64,000 nucleotides of DNA, taken from assembly GCF_000316665.1 (NCBI RefSeq), contig NC_019678.1, positions 6,262,001 to 6,326,000 on the forward strand. The letters run 5' to 3'. The first letter of the stretch is position 1, and each line of letters opens with the position of its first letter. The position numbers were made by a program, and so were the translations under genes. Shown here one piece after another: positions 10,501 to 20,800 of the stretch. Under the pieces are notes generated by a model that had not been told where the DNA came from, made no database searches, and worked only from the letters and a program-made list of their open reading frames with translations. The DNA comes from Rivularia sp. PCC 7116. GTDB lineage: Bacteria; Cyanobacteriota; Cyanobacteriia; Cyanobacteriales; Nostocaceae.

Positions 10501-11089
10501 CTACTGACAAATTACCCGTATTAGTAATTGTTGTATTTCGCTTCTCTACCTCAACGTCAAAGCCAATTGGTTTAACAAGATTAACAGTTAATAGAGGTTT
10601 TTCTTGAGAAATTGTACTACTAAATTTACTTCCATCAGAAAGGATTAAACTATTCGTGCTGGCAGAAAAAGAACCATTTATATCTAATCTGGCATTTTGT
10701 CCGAAAATAATCCCGTTAGGGTTAATAAAATATAAATTCGCATTTCCCAAAACACCCAATGTACCTAATATTTGGGAATAATTTTCTCCCGTTACTCTGC
10801 CAATAATATTTTCAATTCCTACAGGATTAGAGAAATAAGCTCCTCTTCCTTCTTTAATATTAAAATCTTGAAAACTATGAAAAAGACTTGTGCCACGAAT
10901 GGCTCCACCATCAATCTGCTCAAGTAGCTGATTTAACGGTTTTACTCGCGAACTTTCAGTACCAAGGCTCGCATCGGGAGTAATTTGGGCGACTACCTTA
11001 TTCGTAAATAAAGTGCTTGTTCCTACTATCGAGAAAAAGCTTAATATCCCTATTGTGCTTCTAATCCAACAGCATAAGCGTATAGTCAT
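7589..11089 (-). CDS. TpsA exoprotein, filamentous hemagglutinin-type (module 1)
   Basis: 1166 aa. A signal peptide ends near 'VVAQ', followed by the TPS secretion domain (residues about 37-300) with the hallmarks IDGGAIRGTSLFHSF, NPNGIIFG and ARLDINGSF. The remainder is Gly/Asn-rich beta-helix repeats ('GSGKSGNINI', 'AGNITIET'). The C terminus has the 'EAQGWIKTPDGKV' signature shared with the second TpsA here. It is secreted by the adjacent TpsB and is likely cell-surface or released. No toxin domain is visible at the C terminus, which argues against a CDI-type role. Confidence 0.88.
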   Translation of the reverse strand: MTIRLCCWIRSTIGILSFFSIVGTSTLFTNKVVAQITPDASLGTESSRVKPLNQLLEQIDGGAIRGTSLFHSFQDFNIKEGRGAYFSNPVGIENIIGRVTGENYSQILGTLGVLGNANLYFINPNGIIFGQNARLDINGSFSASTNSLILSDGSKFSSTISQEKPLLTVNLVKPIGFDVEVEKRNTTITNTGNLSVGQDLTFVADNIDLQGKLQAGRDLTLQAQDTVKIRDSATNPFIAQSGRNLVIQGNQEVDIFALNHPNSGLFSGKDMTLRSANDVLGDSHYQTGGNFRIEKLDGSLGNLFSPYDPVLLASGNVNLGDYTGASLHILAGGSVTLNNVTINDTDTEQNTISPSNNNLFNGVNSFADLANINLSDKQRTSITVDGSKQPTLDIRAGIDWSQLGGLPIPDPNQQDSNSSFSNTQPTITSPPLTADITVNGRININQPDGLVLLTNQYFPNQTLPGGKIQVGEINTARDVDGNSGSISIDSKADIEPKGNSSSIFIDSKGNIEPKGNIDTSAYASSNNGNAGNINLITKGLFSLINNTIISHTYGAGKGGDIYIEAESVNLNDGGTVKSKTFGKGNGGNITLEVSNAFNINSIKENNSESGLFTASAGDGDDSTTEDGGAGNLKVNTRTLIVRNGGQLGSDNFEENNDRFGSGKSGNINIFAEESVEVSGTSNNLAGADGLLKPTSIASFTINNKDAGDLTIETKRFTVKDGASITATTDGIGNSGILAIIADESMEVSGISSDGKGSRVRNATFGAGDSKDLIINTKRLVVKDGGRIDSRTQPSSFSNQNTGNAGNIKITTDIFEAYNGGQVISSTGGTKKHNSGNAGEININATEKVILSGVDSSFEQRSEDLKQTLTKNFPTQTEDVIDILLAARISEESSSGVVVKAKDNRTGSAGNITIETPFLSIEDGAQLNAETVTAEGGNITLQLQDLLLMRRNGDITTNAGGTGNGGNVNIDSGFVVAVPNEDNDIIARAVRGNGGNIKIDTQGIFGFQVSDQLTPRSDISASSDFGVDGVEEINAPDVDPSRGTVNLPDTPVNLNLAQGCQPSGLNSISRFTSIGTASIPANPNDIQNIYTLWEDLRSPTAQNTDSVDSTDSKSPRNSADIAAKEEIEKIQEAQGWIKTPDGKVKLVVKSPTVTPYSSWQTPSACNE

Positions 11090-11811
11090 TAAAGATATGC
11101 ACCCTCCGAAAAAATAGGAAGCAGTAACAATACTTCTTCCTTTCTATGTAATTTTATCAACAGAGCAAGAATATAGTTTATGTATAAATACTTATATTTT
11201 ACTGAGCAACTTTAGTCGCATGTTTAATGTTCTGCTTTCTCCAAAAACTACTATGTCGCAAACGTAAATCTTACGCAGTTTATCAGGAGAGTCTTGATTC
11301 GTAAGTTTTTCACAGTGTGATTCTTCTTTATATCTATATAGTTTTAAACTATTTAAATCTTCTCATATTCTGGCTCTCAACGCTTCAGCAGTACATAATG
11401 TTATCTAACTAAGTGCATAAATCTTCAACGAAAAAAACCTATTAAATAAATGAAGGGGTTCAAACCACTTTGTATAAAGAAATCTGAAGAAAGGTAATGT
11501 TATGACAATAAATCAGTTGAATTTTGTACTATTTTTACTTTCCCATGTACCAGTCTAAAAAAGTTTACACCGATTTACTGAAGCTAATCTATTACTGTAA
11601 GCTCAATATCAAGTTAACAAGCATCATGAATAATCATGTTCCTATATTAAGTAATAGTAGCTGGATTGTTATTAGTACAAACTCATGGCTACAAACGATT
11701 GTCCGCATATAATCGCAAATTGATGAACGTGATATGACCGCTATTGATATCAATTAAAAAGTTTTTTGGACGGTAGATACGAGCTATGGCGAGCGACGAT
11801 GTAATTTAAAG
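11090..11811. other. 720-bp intergenic region between divergent operons
   Basis: No convincing gene: the one 62-codon frame (11524-11712) is of odd composition with no ribosome-binding site. The stretch must hold the promoter of the minus-strand tpsA operon and that of the plus-strand regulator operon. It contains copy A of the shared TGCATAA-N17-CCTATT element (11414-11443), pointing to the regulator gene with an untranslated leader of several hundred bases. Confidence 0.5.
11414..11460 (+). promoter_or_regulatory. Shared upstream element, copy A
   Basis: TGCATAA at 11414-11420, 17 nt, CCTATT at 11438-11443, then AAATAAATGAAGGGGTT. The same layout occurs upstream of four other genes in the window with identical 17-nt spacing. 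The spacing resembles -35/-10 promoter geometry. This copy faces the sigma-like regulator gene at 11842, so autoregulation is possible. Confidence 0.55.
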
Positions 11812-11841
11812 ATGCTTAAACTAGCAGAAGCAGGAGGTTTT

Positions 11842-13335
11842 ATGACAAAGAGAATTTTGCCTAATTTCTACGAAGAGATTGTCAGAATTGATGCATCTGG
11901 TAAAGGGAAAGGTTACAAAGTCGAAAAAATTGACCGTGCAAAACAGCATTTTGATAAAATATTTACCAATTTAGACCGTTATTCCTCTATATCAACGCAG
12001 CAAGATAAGGAAATTCAAAACCAGCTAGTAGATTTGTTACCCATCGAAGAATCTTCCAAAGATTTGCCTATTGATGCTTTAAACAATTCTGTAGAAGGAA
12101 CTTGTTTAAGGTGTTATATATCACATTTTATTTTACAAGCTTGTCAGGAAAGATTCATGCGCTTTAGTCTGGGAGGACAGCGTTTTCAACTGCATGAATT
12201 ACTACCTATAGTTCTCAATGATGACGGTAAGCAATTGTCTGGTTTGGGAGCGAAAGAACGTTTTATCCCATATTCCTTGCAAATCTTGCAAGAGTATATC
12301 AAATACAAGCCCAAAAGTGGTTTAGACAAATGGGCTTTAATGAAAACAAAGCAAAGTGATGCTATCGAAGAGTTTTTATTGCAATGCGGTGTATGCACGG
12401 ATAGTGATTGGGGAATACTTAATACAACTAGTTATCCAAAATTAGAAAAAGTTTTTCGTGAGTTCCATATTTTTGGAGCAAATGCGATTCAGCATCTAAG
12501 CGAATCAGAAATTGAGCGAGCCAGAGCTATTTTGCAAAGCTTTCATGAGATTTATCGCGGCGATCGCCAAAAAAATCATCAATATGGAAGGTGTCAGCCA
12601 CCTACCGATACTCAACTGCAACGAATGACTGAGTATTTATGGACAACATACCAAATTCAGGTTACTCCTCTAAGATTAATGAATGAAATCAAAGCGATTG
12701 CTAGTCGTTTGCGAGATTATCGTCTTTGTGAATATCAACTTCCACACACCTCAATACTCGATACCAATACCGGAAAAAATGCTTATGAAGAGATTCCAGA
12801 TACAAATTCCTTAAATAATCTTAAGTCAGAAGATGAAGAAGATTTACACAAGTTATTATCAGAAGAACTTGTATCATGTTTGGATAAAGCAATAGATAAA
12901 GGATTCTACGACATAATTAATTCTTTAAGTTCTAGATGCGCTAATCTTGCAGATTACATTAAACCAGCCTTCTATTTTCTTTATTGTCAAGGAATGACTC
13001 AAAAAGAAACAGAATCACGGATAAAAGAATTAACACAAACTCAAATAACGAGACGAATTAAGCCTTTAATTCCAAAATATCTCCAGCAAGTTAAGTTAAG
13101 AATTCAAGAGCAGTTATTACAATCAATACTTGATAAAGTTAAACGCTGGCGCATCGTTGATAATCCCGAACAATTAGATTATTTCAACAACTTATCAGGT
13201 CAAATTGAGGTTTTTGTAGATAATGAAATATTTTCATCTACTCAGACAAAAACCAATGATGCTAAAGCAAGCTATATAAATAGTTTGTACTTCACAAGAT
13301 TATGTGCATACCTATCTAATTATAAGGAGATATAA
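11842..13335 (+). CDS. Sigma-70-like / HTH regulator
   Basis: 497 aa from the ATG at 11842, chosen over an in-frame ATG at 11812 because AGGAGG sits 6 nt upstream of it. The C-terminal third holds a region-4-like helix-turn-helix ('FLYCQGMTQKETESRIKELT', then 'TQITRRIKPLIPKYL'), as in sigma-like proteins that cyanobacteria encode beside DUF1822 and CHASE2 genes. The N-terminal part is helical without clear motifs. It probably directs transcription of an envelope or secretion regulon. It is followed 2 nt later by the DUF1822 gene. Family assignment rests on context and the HTH; a generic HTH protein is the alternative. Confidence 0.55.
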   Translation: MTKRILPNFYEEIVRIDASGKGKGYKVEKIDRAKQHFDKIFTNLDRYSSISTQQDKEIQNQLVDLLPIEESSKDLPIDALNNSVEGTCLRCYISHFILQACQERFMRFSLGGQRFQLHELLPIVLNDDGKQLSGLGAKERFIPYSLQILQEYIKYKPKSGLDKWALMKTKQSDAIEEFLLQCGVCTDSDWGILNTTSYPKLEKVFREFHIFGANAIQHLSESEIERARAILQSFHEIYRGDRQKNHQYGRCQPPTDTQLQRMTEYLWTTYQIQVTPLRLMNEIKAIASRLRDYRLCEYQLPHTSILDTNTGKNAYEEIPDTNSLNNLKSEDEEDLHKLLSEELVSCLDKAIDKGFYDIINSLSSRCANLADYIKPAFYFLYCQGMTQKETESRIKELTQTQITRRIKPLIPKYLQQVKLRIQEQLLQSILDKVKRWRIVDNPEQLDYFNNLSGQIEVFVDNEIFSSTQTKTNDAKASYINSLYFTRLCAYLSNYKEI

Positions 13336-13337
13336 TT

Positions 13338-14456
13338 ATGACGAATACTTTTATTGAAAATGATATACTCTTGGCTCTACCATTAGAAGCTATTGAAATT
13401 GAACCAGAAGATTTTCAGGAAGCATCTGTAAATAGTAATAAAATTACTGATGAAGCTTTACGGTGGCAAACTTATCAGAACGCACTAGCATTAATTGGTT
13501 TTGAAAGATGGCTGAAGCAACGAAAACCCGAACTTCAAGTTGATAAAAGCCAATGTTCAATATTTCAGCCACAATCTACCACTACAATTAATGCAACATA
13601 CAATCTTAAAGTTAATGATTTAATTGTTTGTTTGATTAACAGAAATGATTTGACTGAGGAGTTTATTCCAGTCACAAAAAATACTGTTTATTCAGCAGAA
13701 TTAGCGGCTCATTTCTACGTGCTAACTGAGGTTTTAGAAGAACAAGAACAAGTTATAATCAATGGTTTTGTGCGTTACGACCAACTAAATAATTATTTGA
13801 AATCGGGGAATTTACAAACTTCCCAGAATGAGTACTATCAATTACCACTATCTTTATTTGAATCGCAACTAAATCAGTTGTTGTTATATTTGGGCTTTTT
13901 AACTCCCAACGCTATTCCATTACCAGTAGCAGCTTCTTCTGATATACCATATTTAGAAGAAGCTTTAGGTAAAGCTGGTCAATCTATAGTCAATTTGAGT
14001 CACTGGTTGCATGGTGCTTTTGATACGGGCTGGCAAGCGGCAGAGACAGTTTTAGCGCCTTCTTTTCGGACTACATTGGCTTTTAGATTTAGAGATGCTC
14101 GCAGCCAAAAAACTGATGCAACAAAAAGTTCCTTGTCTGGAGTTAAACGAGGTAAGTTACTTAATTTAGGAATAGAACAAGCAGGGAAGTCTTTAGTATT
14201 GATAGTTGGGTTTGAAGCTGTAGAACAAAATAAATTCCAGGTTTTGGTGGACATTTATCCTACAACAGAGCAAACTTATTTGCCCCAAAATTTGCAACTG
14301 ATGGTTCTTGATGAAACAGGAAAAGCAGTGATGCAAGTTCAAACTAGAAATACCAATAAAAATATTTACTTGGATTTTAAAGGTAATCCTGGGGAACGGT
14401 TTAGTATTAAAGTTATTTTAGGCGATACCAGTATTACAGAAGCCTTTGTTATTTAA
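13338..14456 (+). CDS. DUF1822 family protein
   Basis: 372 aa. It begins 'LALPLEAIEIEPEDFQEA', followed by 'RWQTYQNALALIGFERWL', the recognisable start of DUF1822 proteins found only in cyanobacteria. No signal peptide or catalytic motif; probably cytoplasmic. A C-terminal segment ('QVLVDIYPTTEQTYLPQNLQ') looks like an Ig-like beta sandwich. Tight coupling to the sigma-like gene upstream and the CHAT-CHASE2 gene downstream suggests one pathway, perhaps an anti-sigma or adaptor role (inference). Confidence 0.75.
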   Translation: MTNTFIENDILLALPLEAIEIEPEDFQEASVNSNKITDEALRWQTYQNALALIGFERWLKQRKPELQVDKSQCSIFQPQSTTTINATYNLKVNDLIVCLINRNDLTEEFIPVTKNTVYSAELAAHFYVLTEVLEEQEQVIINGFVRYDQLNNYLKSGNLQTSQNEYYQLPLSLFESQLNQLLLYLGFLTPNAIPLPVAASSDIPYLEEALGKAGQSIVNLSHWLHGAFDTGWQAAETVLAPSFRTTLAFRFRDARSQKTDATKSSLSGVKRGKLLNLGIEQAGKSLVLIVGFEAVEQNKFQVLVDIYPTTEQTYLPQNLQLMVLDETGKAVMQVQTRNTNKNIYLDFKGNPGERFSIKVILGDTSITEAFVI

Positions 14457-14489
14457 TACAAAACTTACAATGCAAGATAGGCATCTATT

Positions 14490-16850
14490 ATGGAAAAGTT
14501 GGTCATCTTGAAATTTGATGGCGATTGGCAACAGCATGGGTTTAGAGTCGATTTAACTATTGTCAAAGAGGTTGAAGAATCGGGAAATCATTTCCGTTTA
14601 AACCCTTTGCGAGAAATGAGTCGCTCTTTACCTCCAAATGCTGAATTAGCTTCTCTTTTATATCAGCATTGGGAAGAAAAATACCGTAATTTGGGTGCGC
14701 CTTATCGACTGGAAGCTGGTACTATTCAGTATGACGGTTCGGTTAATCATCTGGTTGATGAATGTAAGCAATCGGCGCACGAGGTTTGCTTACATATAAA
14801 CAACTGGCTCAAATCCGAGCAGTTTTCCGATATTAAAGAACAGTTGCTGAGAAATTTATCACCAGATGAGACAATTCGATTTCTGATTCGTACTAGAGAT
14901 GGGCTTTTACAGAAACTTCCCTGGCAGGAATGGGATTTAATTAAAGGATTCCCCAAAGCAGAAGTCGGTTTAGCTCCTTATGATTGGGGAGAAGCACCTA
15001 CAGTAAAAAACCACAATCATAAAATTAGGATTTTAGCGATTTTGGGTCATAGTGAAGGTATTGATGTCGAAGCAGACCGAAAATTGCTAGAAAATTTACC
15101 CAATGCTGAAGTAACTTTTTTAGTAGAACCAAGCCGTCGTAATATCAATGACGAACTCTGGGATCAACCTTGGGATATCATCTTTTTTGCAGGACATAGT
15201 AGAACAGAAGGAGAAACAGGTCGGATTTATATCAATCCAGACTATAGCTTGACGATTAGCGAATTATGGTATGCGTTAAGAAAAGCGGTTGATAGAGGTT
15301 TACAGTTAGCAATTTTTAATTCTTGTGATGGTTTGGGACTAGCGCGAGAATTAGATGATGATTTGTATATTCCTCAAATGATTGTCATGCGGGAATTAAT
15401 CCCAGACCAAATAGCGCAAGAGTTTTTAAAGTATTTTCTCACGGCTTTTTCAGATGGTCAGCCCTTCCATTTAGCGGTGCAAATTGCAAGACAGCGATTG
15501 CATGGACTTGAAGATAAATTTCCTTGTGCAACTTGGCTACCAGTGATTTATCAAAATCCTACAGCGATTCCGCCAGTTTGGAAACCACCATCAACTAATA
15601 ATTTATTCCGTCGTCTTGGAAGTGTTTTACTGACGAGTGTGGTGGTAACTGGTTTGATAATGGGAGTGCGATCGCAAGGAAAACTAAAACACTTGGAATT
15701 CCCGGTATACGACCAAATGATGCGTCTGCGGGGGGATGAAGGAAAAGACCACCGATTGATGCTGGTAACAATTGATGATGCAGATATTAAGTATCAGCAA
15801 GAACAAGGATGGAATTTACGATGGTCGCTTTCTGACGAAGGATTGTCTGCACTTTTAAAGAAACTGGATAAATACGAACCCAGCGTCATCGGTTTATATG
15901 TACCCCGTGATATTGGTATAGAAGCGAACCAAAAAGATTTAAAAACTCGCTTTGAAACTGACCATCGTTTATATACAGCCTGCTTCGCATCGGAACCTGA
16001 ATTTCAAAAATCTGGTATCTTCCCTCCTCCTGGAGTTCCGCAAAAACGTCAAGGTTTTACTAATATTGTACGTGATTCAGATGGGGTTGTACGTCGTCAT
16101 CTTCTGTCTATGGGAACTACTCTCGGTTCCCCATGTACTGCTCCTCGTGCTTTTAGTACAATGCTTGCATTTCGCTATCTTCATGACAAAAATTACAAAG
16201 TTGACTTCAAGCAAGGTAACTGGATTTTCGGCGATGTTGTACTTGAAGGATTGCAAGGTGGAGATGTAGGTTATACAAAAGAAGAAACAGAAGCATCCCA
16301 AATTTTACTCAACTATCGTACAAATAATGGCTCGCCTCTAGAGATAGCCGAAACAATTACCCTCAGAAAGATTCTTCAAACAAAAGAAGAACAAATATCA
16401 CCGAGTTTAAAAAATCGAATCATTATTATTGGTGTTACTACCGCAAGCGATAAAAATGCTGGCGATCACTATCCTAACCCTTACAATACGGGTAGTGAAA
16501 ATTACCAAGAAATCTCAGGGATAATGCTTCACGCTCAAATGACCAGTCAACTTTTAAGTGCGGTTTTGGATAACCGACCATTATTAAAAGTAATACCGCA
16601 ATATTGGGAATTTATTTGGATTTTGGGATGGTCTTTGGTGGCAGGTATATTAATATTACGCTTTCACTCAAAGTTACACTTGGCTTTAATAATGTTAGCT
16701 GGAGGTATCACAATTTGTATTTTTTATGGAATATCCTACGGCTTTTTGCTTGTAGGTTATTCAGTCTCATTAATGCCGCCAGTATTGGCAATTATTACTA
16801 CTGGTAGTATTGTACTAATATATTCCAAAGTTATTCTTTCTAAACAATAA
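14490..16850 (+). CDS. CHAT-CHASE2 membrane sensor protein
   Basis: 786 aa. The N-terminal half is a cytoplasmic CHAT domain with candidate His in FFAGHSRTE (about residue 236) and Cys in FNSCDGLG (about 275). A TM helix follows near residues 375-393, then an extracytoplasmic CHASE2 sensor domain ('LEFPVYDQMMRLRGDE' to about residue 685), then two or three C-terminal TM helices. The layout couples an outside signal to a caspase-like domain inside. It lies 33 nt after the DUF1822 gene. The ligand is unknown. Confidence 0.85.
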   Translation: MEKLVILKFDGDWQQHGFRVDLTIVKEVEESGNHFRLNPLREMSRSLPPNAELASLLYQHWEEKYRNLGAPYRLEAGTIQYDGSVNHLVDECKQSAHEVCLHINNWLKSEQFSDIKEQLLRNLSPDETIRFLIRTRDGLLQKLPWQEWDLIKGFPKAEVGLAPYDWGEAPTVKNHNHKIRILAILGHSEGIDVEADRKLLENLPNAEVTFLVEPSRRNINDELWDQPWDIIFFAGHSRTEGETGRIYINPDYSLTISELWYALRKAVDRGLQLAIFNSCDGLGLARELDDDLYIPQMIVMRELIPDQIAQEFLKYFLTAFSDGQPFHLAVQIARQRLHGLEDKFPCATWLPVIYQNPTAIPPVWKPPSTNNLFRRLGSVLLTSVVVTGLIMGVRSQGKLKHLEFPVYDQMMRLRGDEGKDHRLMLVTIDDADIKYQQEQGWNLRWSLSDEGLSALLKKLDKYEPSVIGLYVPRDIGIEANQKDLKTRFETDHRLYTACFASEPEFQKSGIFPPPGVPQKRQGFTNIVRDSDGVVRRHLLSMGTTLGSPCTAPRAFSTMLAFRYLHDKNYKVDFKQGNWIFGDVVLEGLQGGDVGYTKEETEASQILLNYRTNNGSPLEIAETITLRKILQTKEEQISPSLKNRIIIIGVTTASDKNAGDHYPNPYNTGSENYQEISGIMLHAQMTSQLLSAVLDNRPLLKVIPQYWEFIWILGWSLVAGILILRFHSKLHLALIMLAGGITICIFYGISYGFLLVGYSVSLMPPVLAIITTGSIVLIYSKVILSKQ

Positions 16851-17004
16851 ATACAAGTTTTTATAAGCAAATATCCTACTGTAAAATTTCAACAAAAACT
16901 CGAAATTACTTCTCTGACTGACTTTAAATCACTTCGCTAAAAAACATTATTTTCTTGATGCTTTTATGTGGTATTTTTAATAACGCATTAAGCAATTAAG
17001 TAAT

Positions 17005-17838
17005 ATGATTGGAATCAATTTGCTTGTAAGGTTAGCAAAACTTTCCTTCCCGATTTTTGGTGTACTGTTTGTTTTGAAATTACTACCGATACGAATTGCT
17101 AACTCGCTAACCCTAATACAGAATTCTGTAGATAAACCATTAGATAATAATCTAGTTTCCCGAAAAAAGAAGACTTCAGCACCCGCTGCTCCCAATCCTA
17201 CCGAGCCACCAGTAAGCACGAATGGCGAACAACCACCACGTGGTCCTTGCGACAACAATATGAAAAAATCGCTGACGGCTTTGCTACCGGAAGAAGCTGT
17301 TAAAAACAAAGTATTGATATCTCAAGAAAATACTAAATTCTGGTTTTACAATCCTTACGAACCAAAATCAATAAAAGAAGTTGAATTGAAATGGGAAGAA
17401 CTAGGTACTCAGGGAGGTAAAACGGAAAAACTTAAGTTGCCAAGACCTAAAATGCCGGGAATAATCAGCATTTCGGTTCCTCCTCAAACTGCTCCGTTGA
17501 AAGATGGGAAACAGTATAATTTAACCTTAACTCTTAGAATTGCTTGCAGCGATGGAAATGCACAAGTAAAACCCGATCGCCTTTCTTTTAGGGTCAAGAT
17601 GCATAAATTAACTCCTTCTCAAAAAAATGAGTTTAATCAAGCAACTACAGCAACGCAAAAAGTAAATTTCTATATCCAAAATAAGCTTTGGTTAGATGCT
17701 TTGACAGCAACTGCTCAACTCAAAAGAACTAATTCTCAAGACCAGAATTGGAGTGCAATCATATGTGACAAATTTAATTTAGACCAAAGTATCACATCTA
17801 AGCCCATTATTGATTGTTGTAATCCTTCTAATCCTTAA
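17005..17838 (+). CDS. DUF928 family exported protein
   Basis: 277 aa with an N-terminal hydrophobic segment (residues 5-28). The core matches DUF928: 'LTALLPEEAVKNKVLISQE...FWFYNPYEPKSIKEVEL', the usual 'TALvP...fwfYvPy' pattern of cyanobacterial DUF928 proteins, with a beta-sandwich periplasmic domain. It is the last gene of the plus-strand regulator cluster, separated from the CHAT-CHASE2 gene by 154 bp. It converges on the second CHAT gene. Function not established. Confidence 0.75.
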   Translation: MIGINLLVRLAKLSFPIFGVLFVLKLLPIRIANSLTLIQNSVDKPLDNNLVSRKKKTSAPAAPNPTEPPVSTNGEQPPRGPCDNNMKKSLTALLPEEAVKNKVLISQENTKFWFYNPYEPKSIKEVELKWEELGTQGGKTEKLKLPRPKMPGIISISVPPQTAPLKDGKQYNLTLTLRIACSDGNAQVKPDRLSFRVKMHKLTPSQKNEFNQATTATQKVNFYIQNKLWLDALTATAQLKRTNSQDQNWSAIICDKFNLDQSITSKPIIDCCNPSNP

Positions 17839-17865
17839 TTATCATTTGTTACTCTAAAAAACTTA

Positions 17866-17898
17866 AGTAGGTAGATGATAAAATTTTTACTACCTACT
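17866..17898. terminator. Convergent hairpin between DUF928 and CHAT genes
   Basis: A perfect 9-bp inverted repeat, AGTAGGTAG / CTACCTACT, with a 15-nt AT-rich loop sits exactly between two converging genes. It could act as a bidirectional terminator, although there is no T-run directly after the stem. Confidence 0.45.
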
Positions 17899-20800
17899 CA
17901 ACGCCAATTTCCGACCAAAACAAAAGATGCCCACGAAGATGGAGACTCACGATAATTTTTTAACGAATTAACTTGAGCAATACGTAGAGCTTCTGATATT
18001 GTTGTATCTTTTTGCTCGTTGAATAATTCTTCGTAAAACGTCTTTATCAGTTCATAGGTAGGTCTATCGGGAACATCTGACAATGAAGCAATAGTACTAC
18101 GCGCACCTACCTGTACAGATACACCAGCTATTCCTAAAGTTGCTCTAGTATCACCATTAGCTGTTTGACATGCACTGAAAACAAGTAGGTCAATTGGATT
18201 AGTTTGTTTTTCTTGTTGACTTCTGAGTAAAAATTTGAGCTGGTTTAAATTGATAACTTTTTGATAAGCAAGTATGAATGTATCATCAAAACTAGAACTA
18301 AATAAACCATGTGTTGCGAAATGAACAATTTTAAAAGGTTGTGAATCCACAAATTTTTTCAAATTTTTAGGAGTAAATTTTTTATTTAAAAGTACTTCAC
18401 TACCGGATATATTATCAATATTATCTAATTCTTTCTTAACATGAGGTAGTGCTTTCCATTGTTTATATTTTTCACTTATCCCAACTGCTAAAATACTAGG
18501 TTTTTTTCTATTTAAAGGTTTTGTTTGCAATAATTCAGTTCCTAAATTAAGAACTATACGGTATCCTTTCTCTATTAAATACTGCTTAGAATCATAAAGT
18601 GCTGCCATAGGAGTATTTCTCAGTGCAGCACTATGACTACCCAAAACAAATACTAGGGTCTTAATATTATTATTCTCTAGTTCTTTTTCAAGACTATTCT
18701 GCTGACCATTTTGTCTGAATAGCCAATTGTATAATTTTGTAGAGTAGCTTTCAAATTCAGAATAATAATTGTTGCTATTTTTATTTGAAATAATGTCTTT
18801 CAAGGATTCTACAGTATCTTCTACATCTTCTTTGGAGACAGTAATATTGGTATAGCGTTTTATTGATTTTTGATTGGGTAGTTTGAGCAATACTTCTAAT
18901 CTGTTATCTAAGAGAATCGGATATATAACGGCAGCTTCTGGATCTTCTTCTTCAGTTATTTTATCAATTGCTATGCTTGTAGGATTTTGCAAACTACACC
19001 GTAAAAAACTTTCTAGTTCAAGAACTTGCAAATTTTGAACTGTTTGAATAGCATCTTTGATACTATTTTGGTCAAGTATTGAAGAATAGTCATTTCGGCT
19101 TTTTGCCCGATTTATGCTGTCTCCAGGATATGGCAGAAGTAACTGAATTAATGATAGATAAATTGGTTCTATTTTGTCTCTAAATAAAAAAGTGAAATCA
19201 GGACTATAAAGACCAACTAAATCTTGACGAAGAGTTTTGATTGTATTAACTGATTCCTGATAAGATGCTAGTGCTGCCTTATTATCACCTAATTTTACTA
19301 AGATACTTCCTAATTGTGCCTGTAACTTATAAGTAATATCAAATGCTTGGATATTATCTGCTAACTGAAGAGCTTTCTTTGTGTGGTTATAAGCTTCAGT
19401 ATAAGCCTCTGTTTTTTCTTCTAATTGAGCAAAATTATACAATGCATAAGCCTCAGTCCGTTTATCTCCTAGTCGATGAGCTTTCTGTACAGCTTTATTC
19501 AAGTATTCGTTGATTAACTTTAAATTACTTAACTCTCCTAATTGTATTTTAAACTTTTTAGGAACTTCTATTAAAAGTTGGGATAAATTTATTGCAGCAT
19601 ACACTGATATACGGCTATTCTGCAAACCATCAATTTCATCTTTTATTAGTGAAGTATTCTTTAACAAATGATTAAAAGTTTTCTGTAAACTAGCTAGGCT
19701 TTTTTTATCTTCTATATAGTCTTCGTATATTTCATTAGTTTGAAGTCTTTTATTTAAATCTATAAGTAAATCTAATTGCTTTAGCTGTGCCTGAATTTTT
19801 GTGACTGGTATGCTATTGTTATTACTTTCTGATTTTTGATAATTATTAACAGCGTTATTTAGAAACTTTAGTTGTTTGTCATAATCATTTTTTCCACTGG
19901 TTGTCACTCTTTCATAAGCATCTTTTGCTCGGTAATAAGCTGCTCGCTCGGTATTGCCCAAACTAAAATAAGTCTCGGCAATATCTTGTTTTAATTGCGT
20001 GCTAGCAGGTTGCTTAGAATTCAATTCTTCATATATGTTTAAACTTTGCTGTAAAAATTTCCTAGATATCTCTATATAGTTCAATTCTAGGAAAGAATTC
20101 ATTTGTAGCTGGTATTTCAATCTTTGCAATTTATCGGTTTCTTTCAAATCTTCTTCTACCAATAATAGTGATAGCAATTTTTCTTTATCTTCTTCATCCT
20201 CAACCAAACCAGCTTCACGTATAGCATTACCAATTACTCGGTATGCAGTAGCTTGAATTGATATTGACTGTTGCGGTAAAACACTAACAAGTCCAGCTAA
20301 AATTTTGTAAGCTTCTCGATAACGTCCAATTTCTTGTAATGCTAGACTTTGATTAATCTTACTTCTTACTTCTCCCCCTTGAATCTCAGCTTGTTCAAAT
20401 TTATTAGCTGCATCTTGCCATGCAATCAAAGCTTGTTTGGGTTTTCCCACAGATAATTGCAGCTTACCTTGAATCTCTAAAGCACTGGCGAGTAATTTTA
20501 ATTTATCTTTGGAATTATCATTTATAGATTTCAGTAAATTAATGCTTTCAGTGATTTCATTTTCGGCATTATTCCATTCTCCTATTTGCTGATAAGCCAA
20601 AGAAAGATTACTGGAAATCATCGAAATATTTAGTTTATCTCCTCTGATTTTGAAGATTTCTTTCGCTTCTTTCAATTTTTGTATAGCTTCACTGAAATCA
20701 CCTTTATCGTAGAAACTTTTTCCCTGCTCTACTAATGTATTGGGAGTAATTTTATTCTGTACGATTAATTGAGAATAATCGCTTTGAGCAACCACCGGAA

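Noticed and set aside
7589-11089. Contact-dependent inhibition (CdiA-type) toxin
   Set aside because: No C-terminal toxin domain, VENN motif or small immunity gene; the C terminus is the conserved AQGW-type tail followed directly by tpsB.
11524-11712. 62-codon frame upstream of the sigma-like regulator
   Set aside because: No ribosome-binding site, odd composition, no family; probably untranslated leader.
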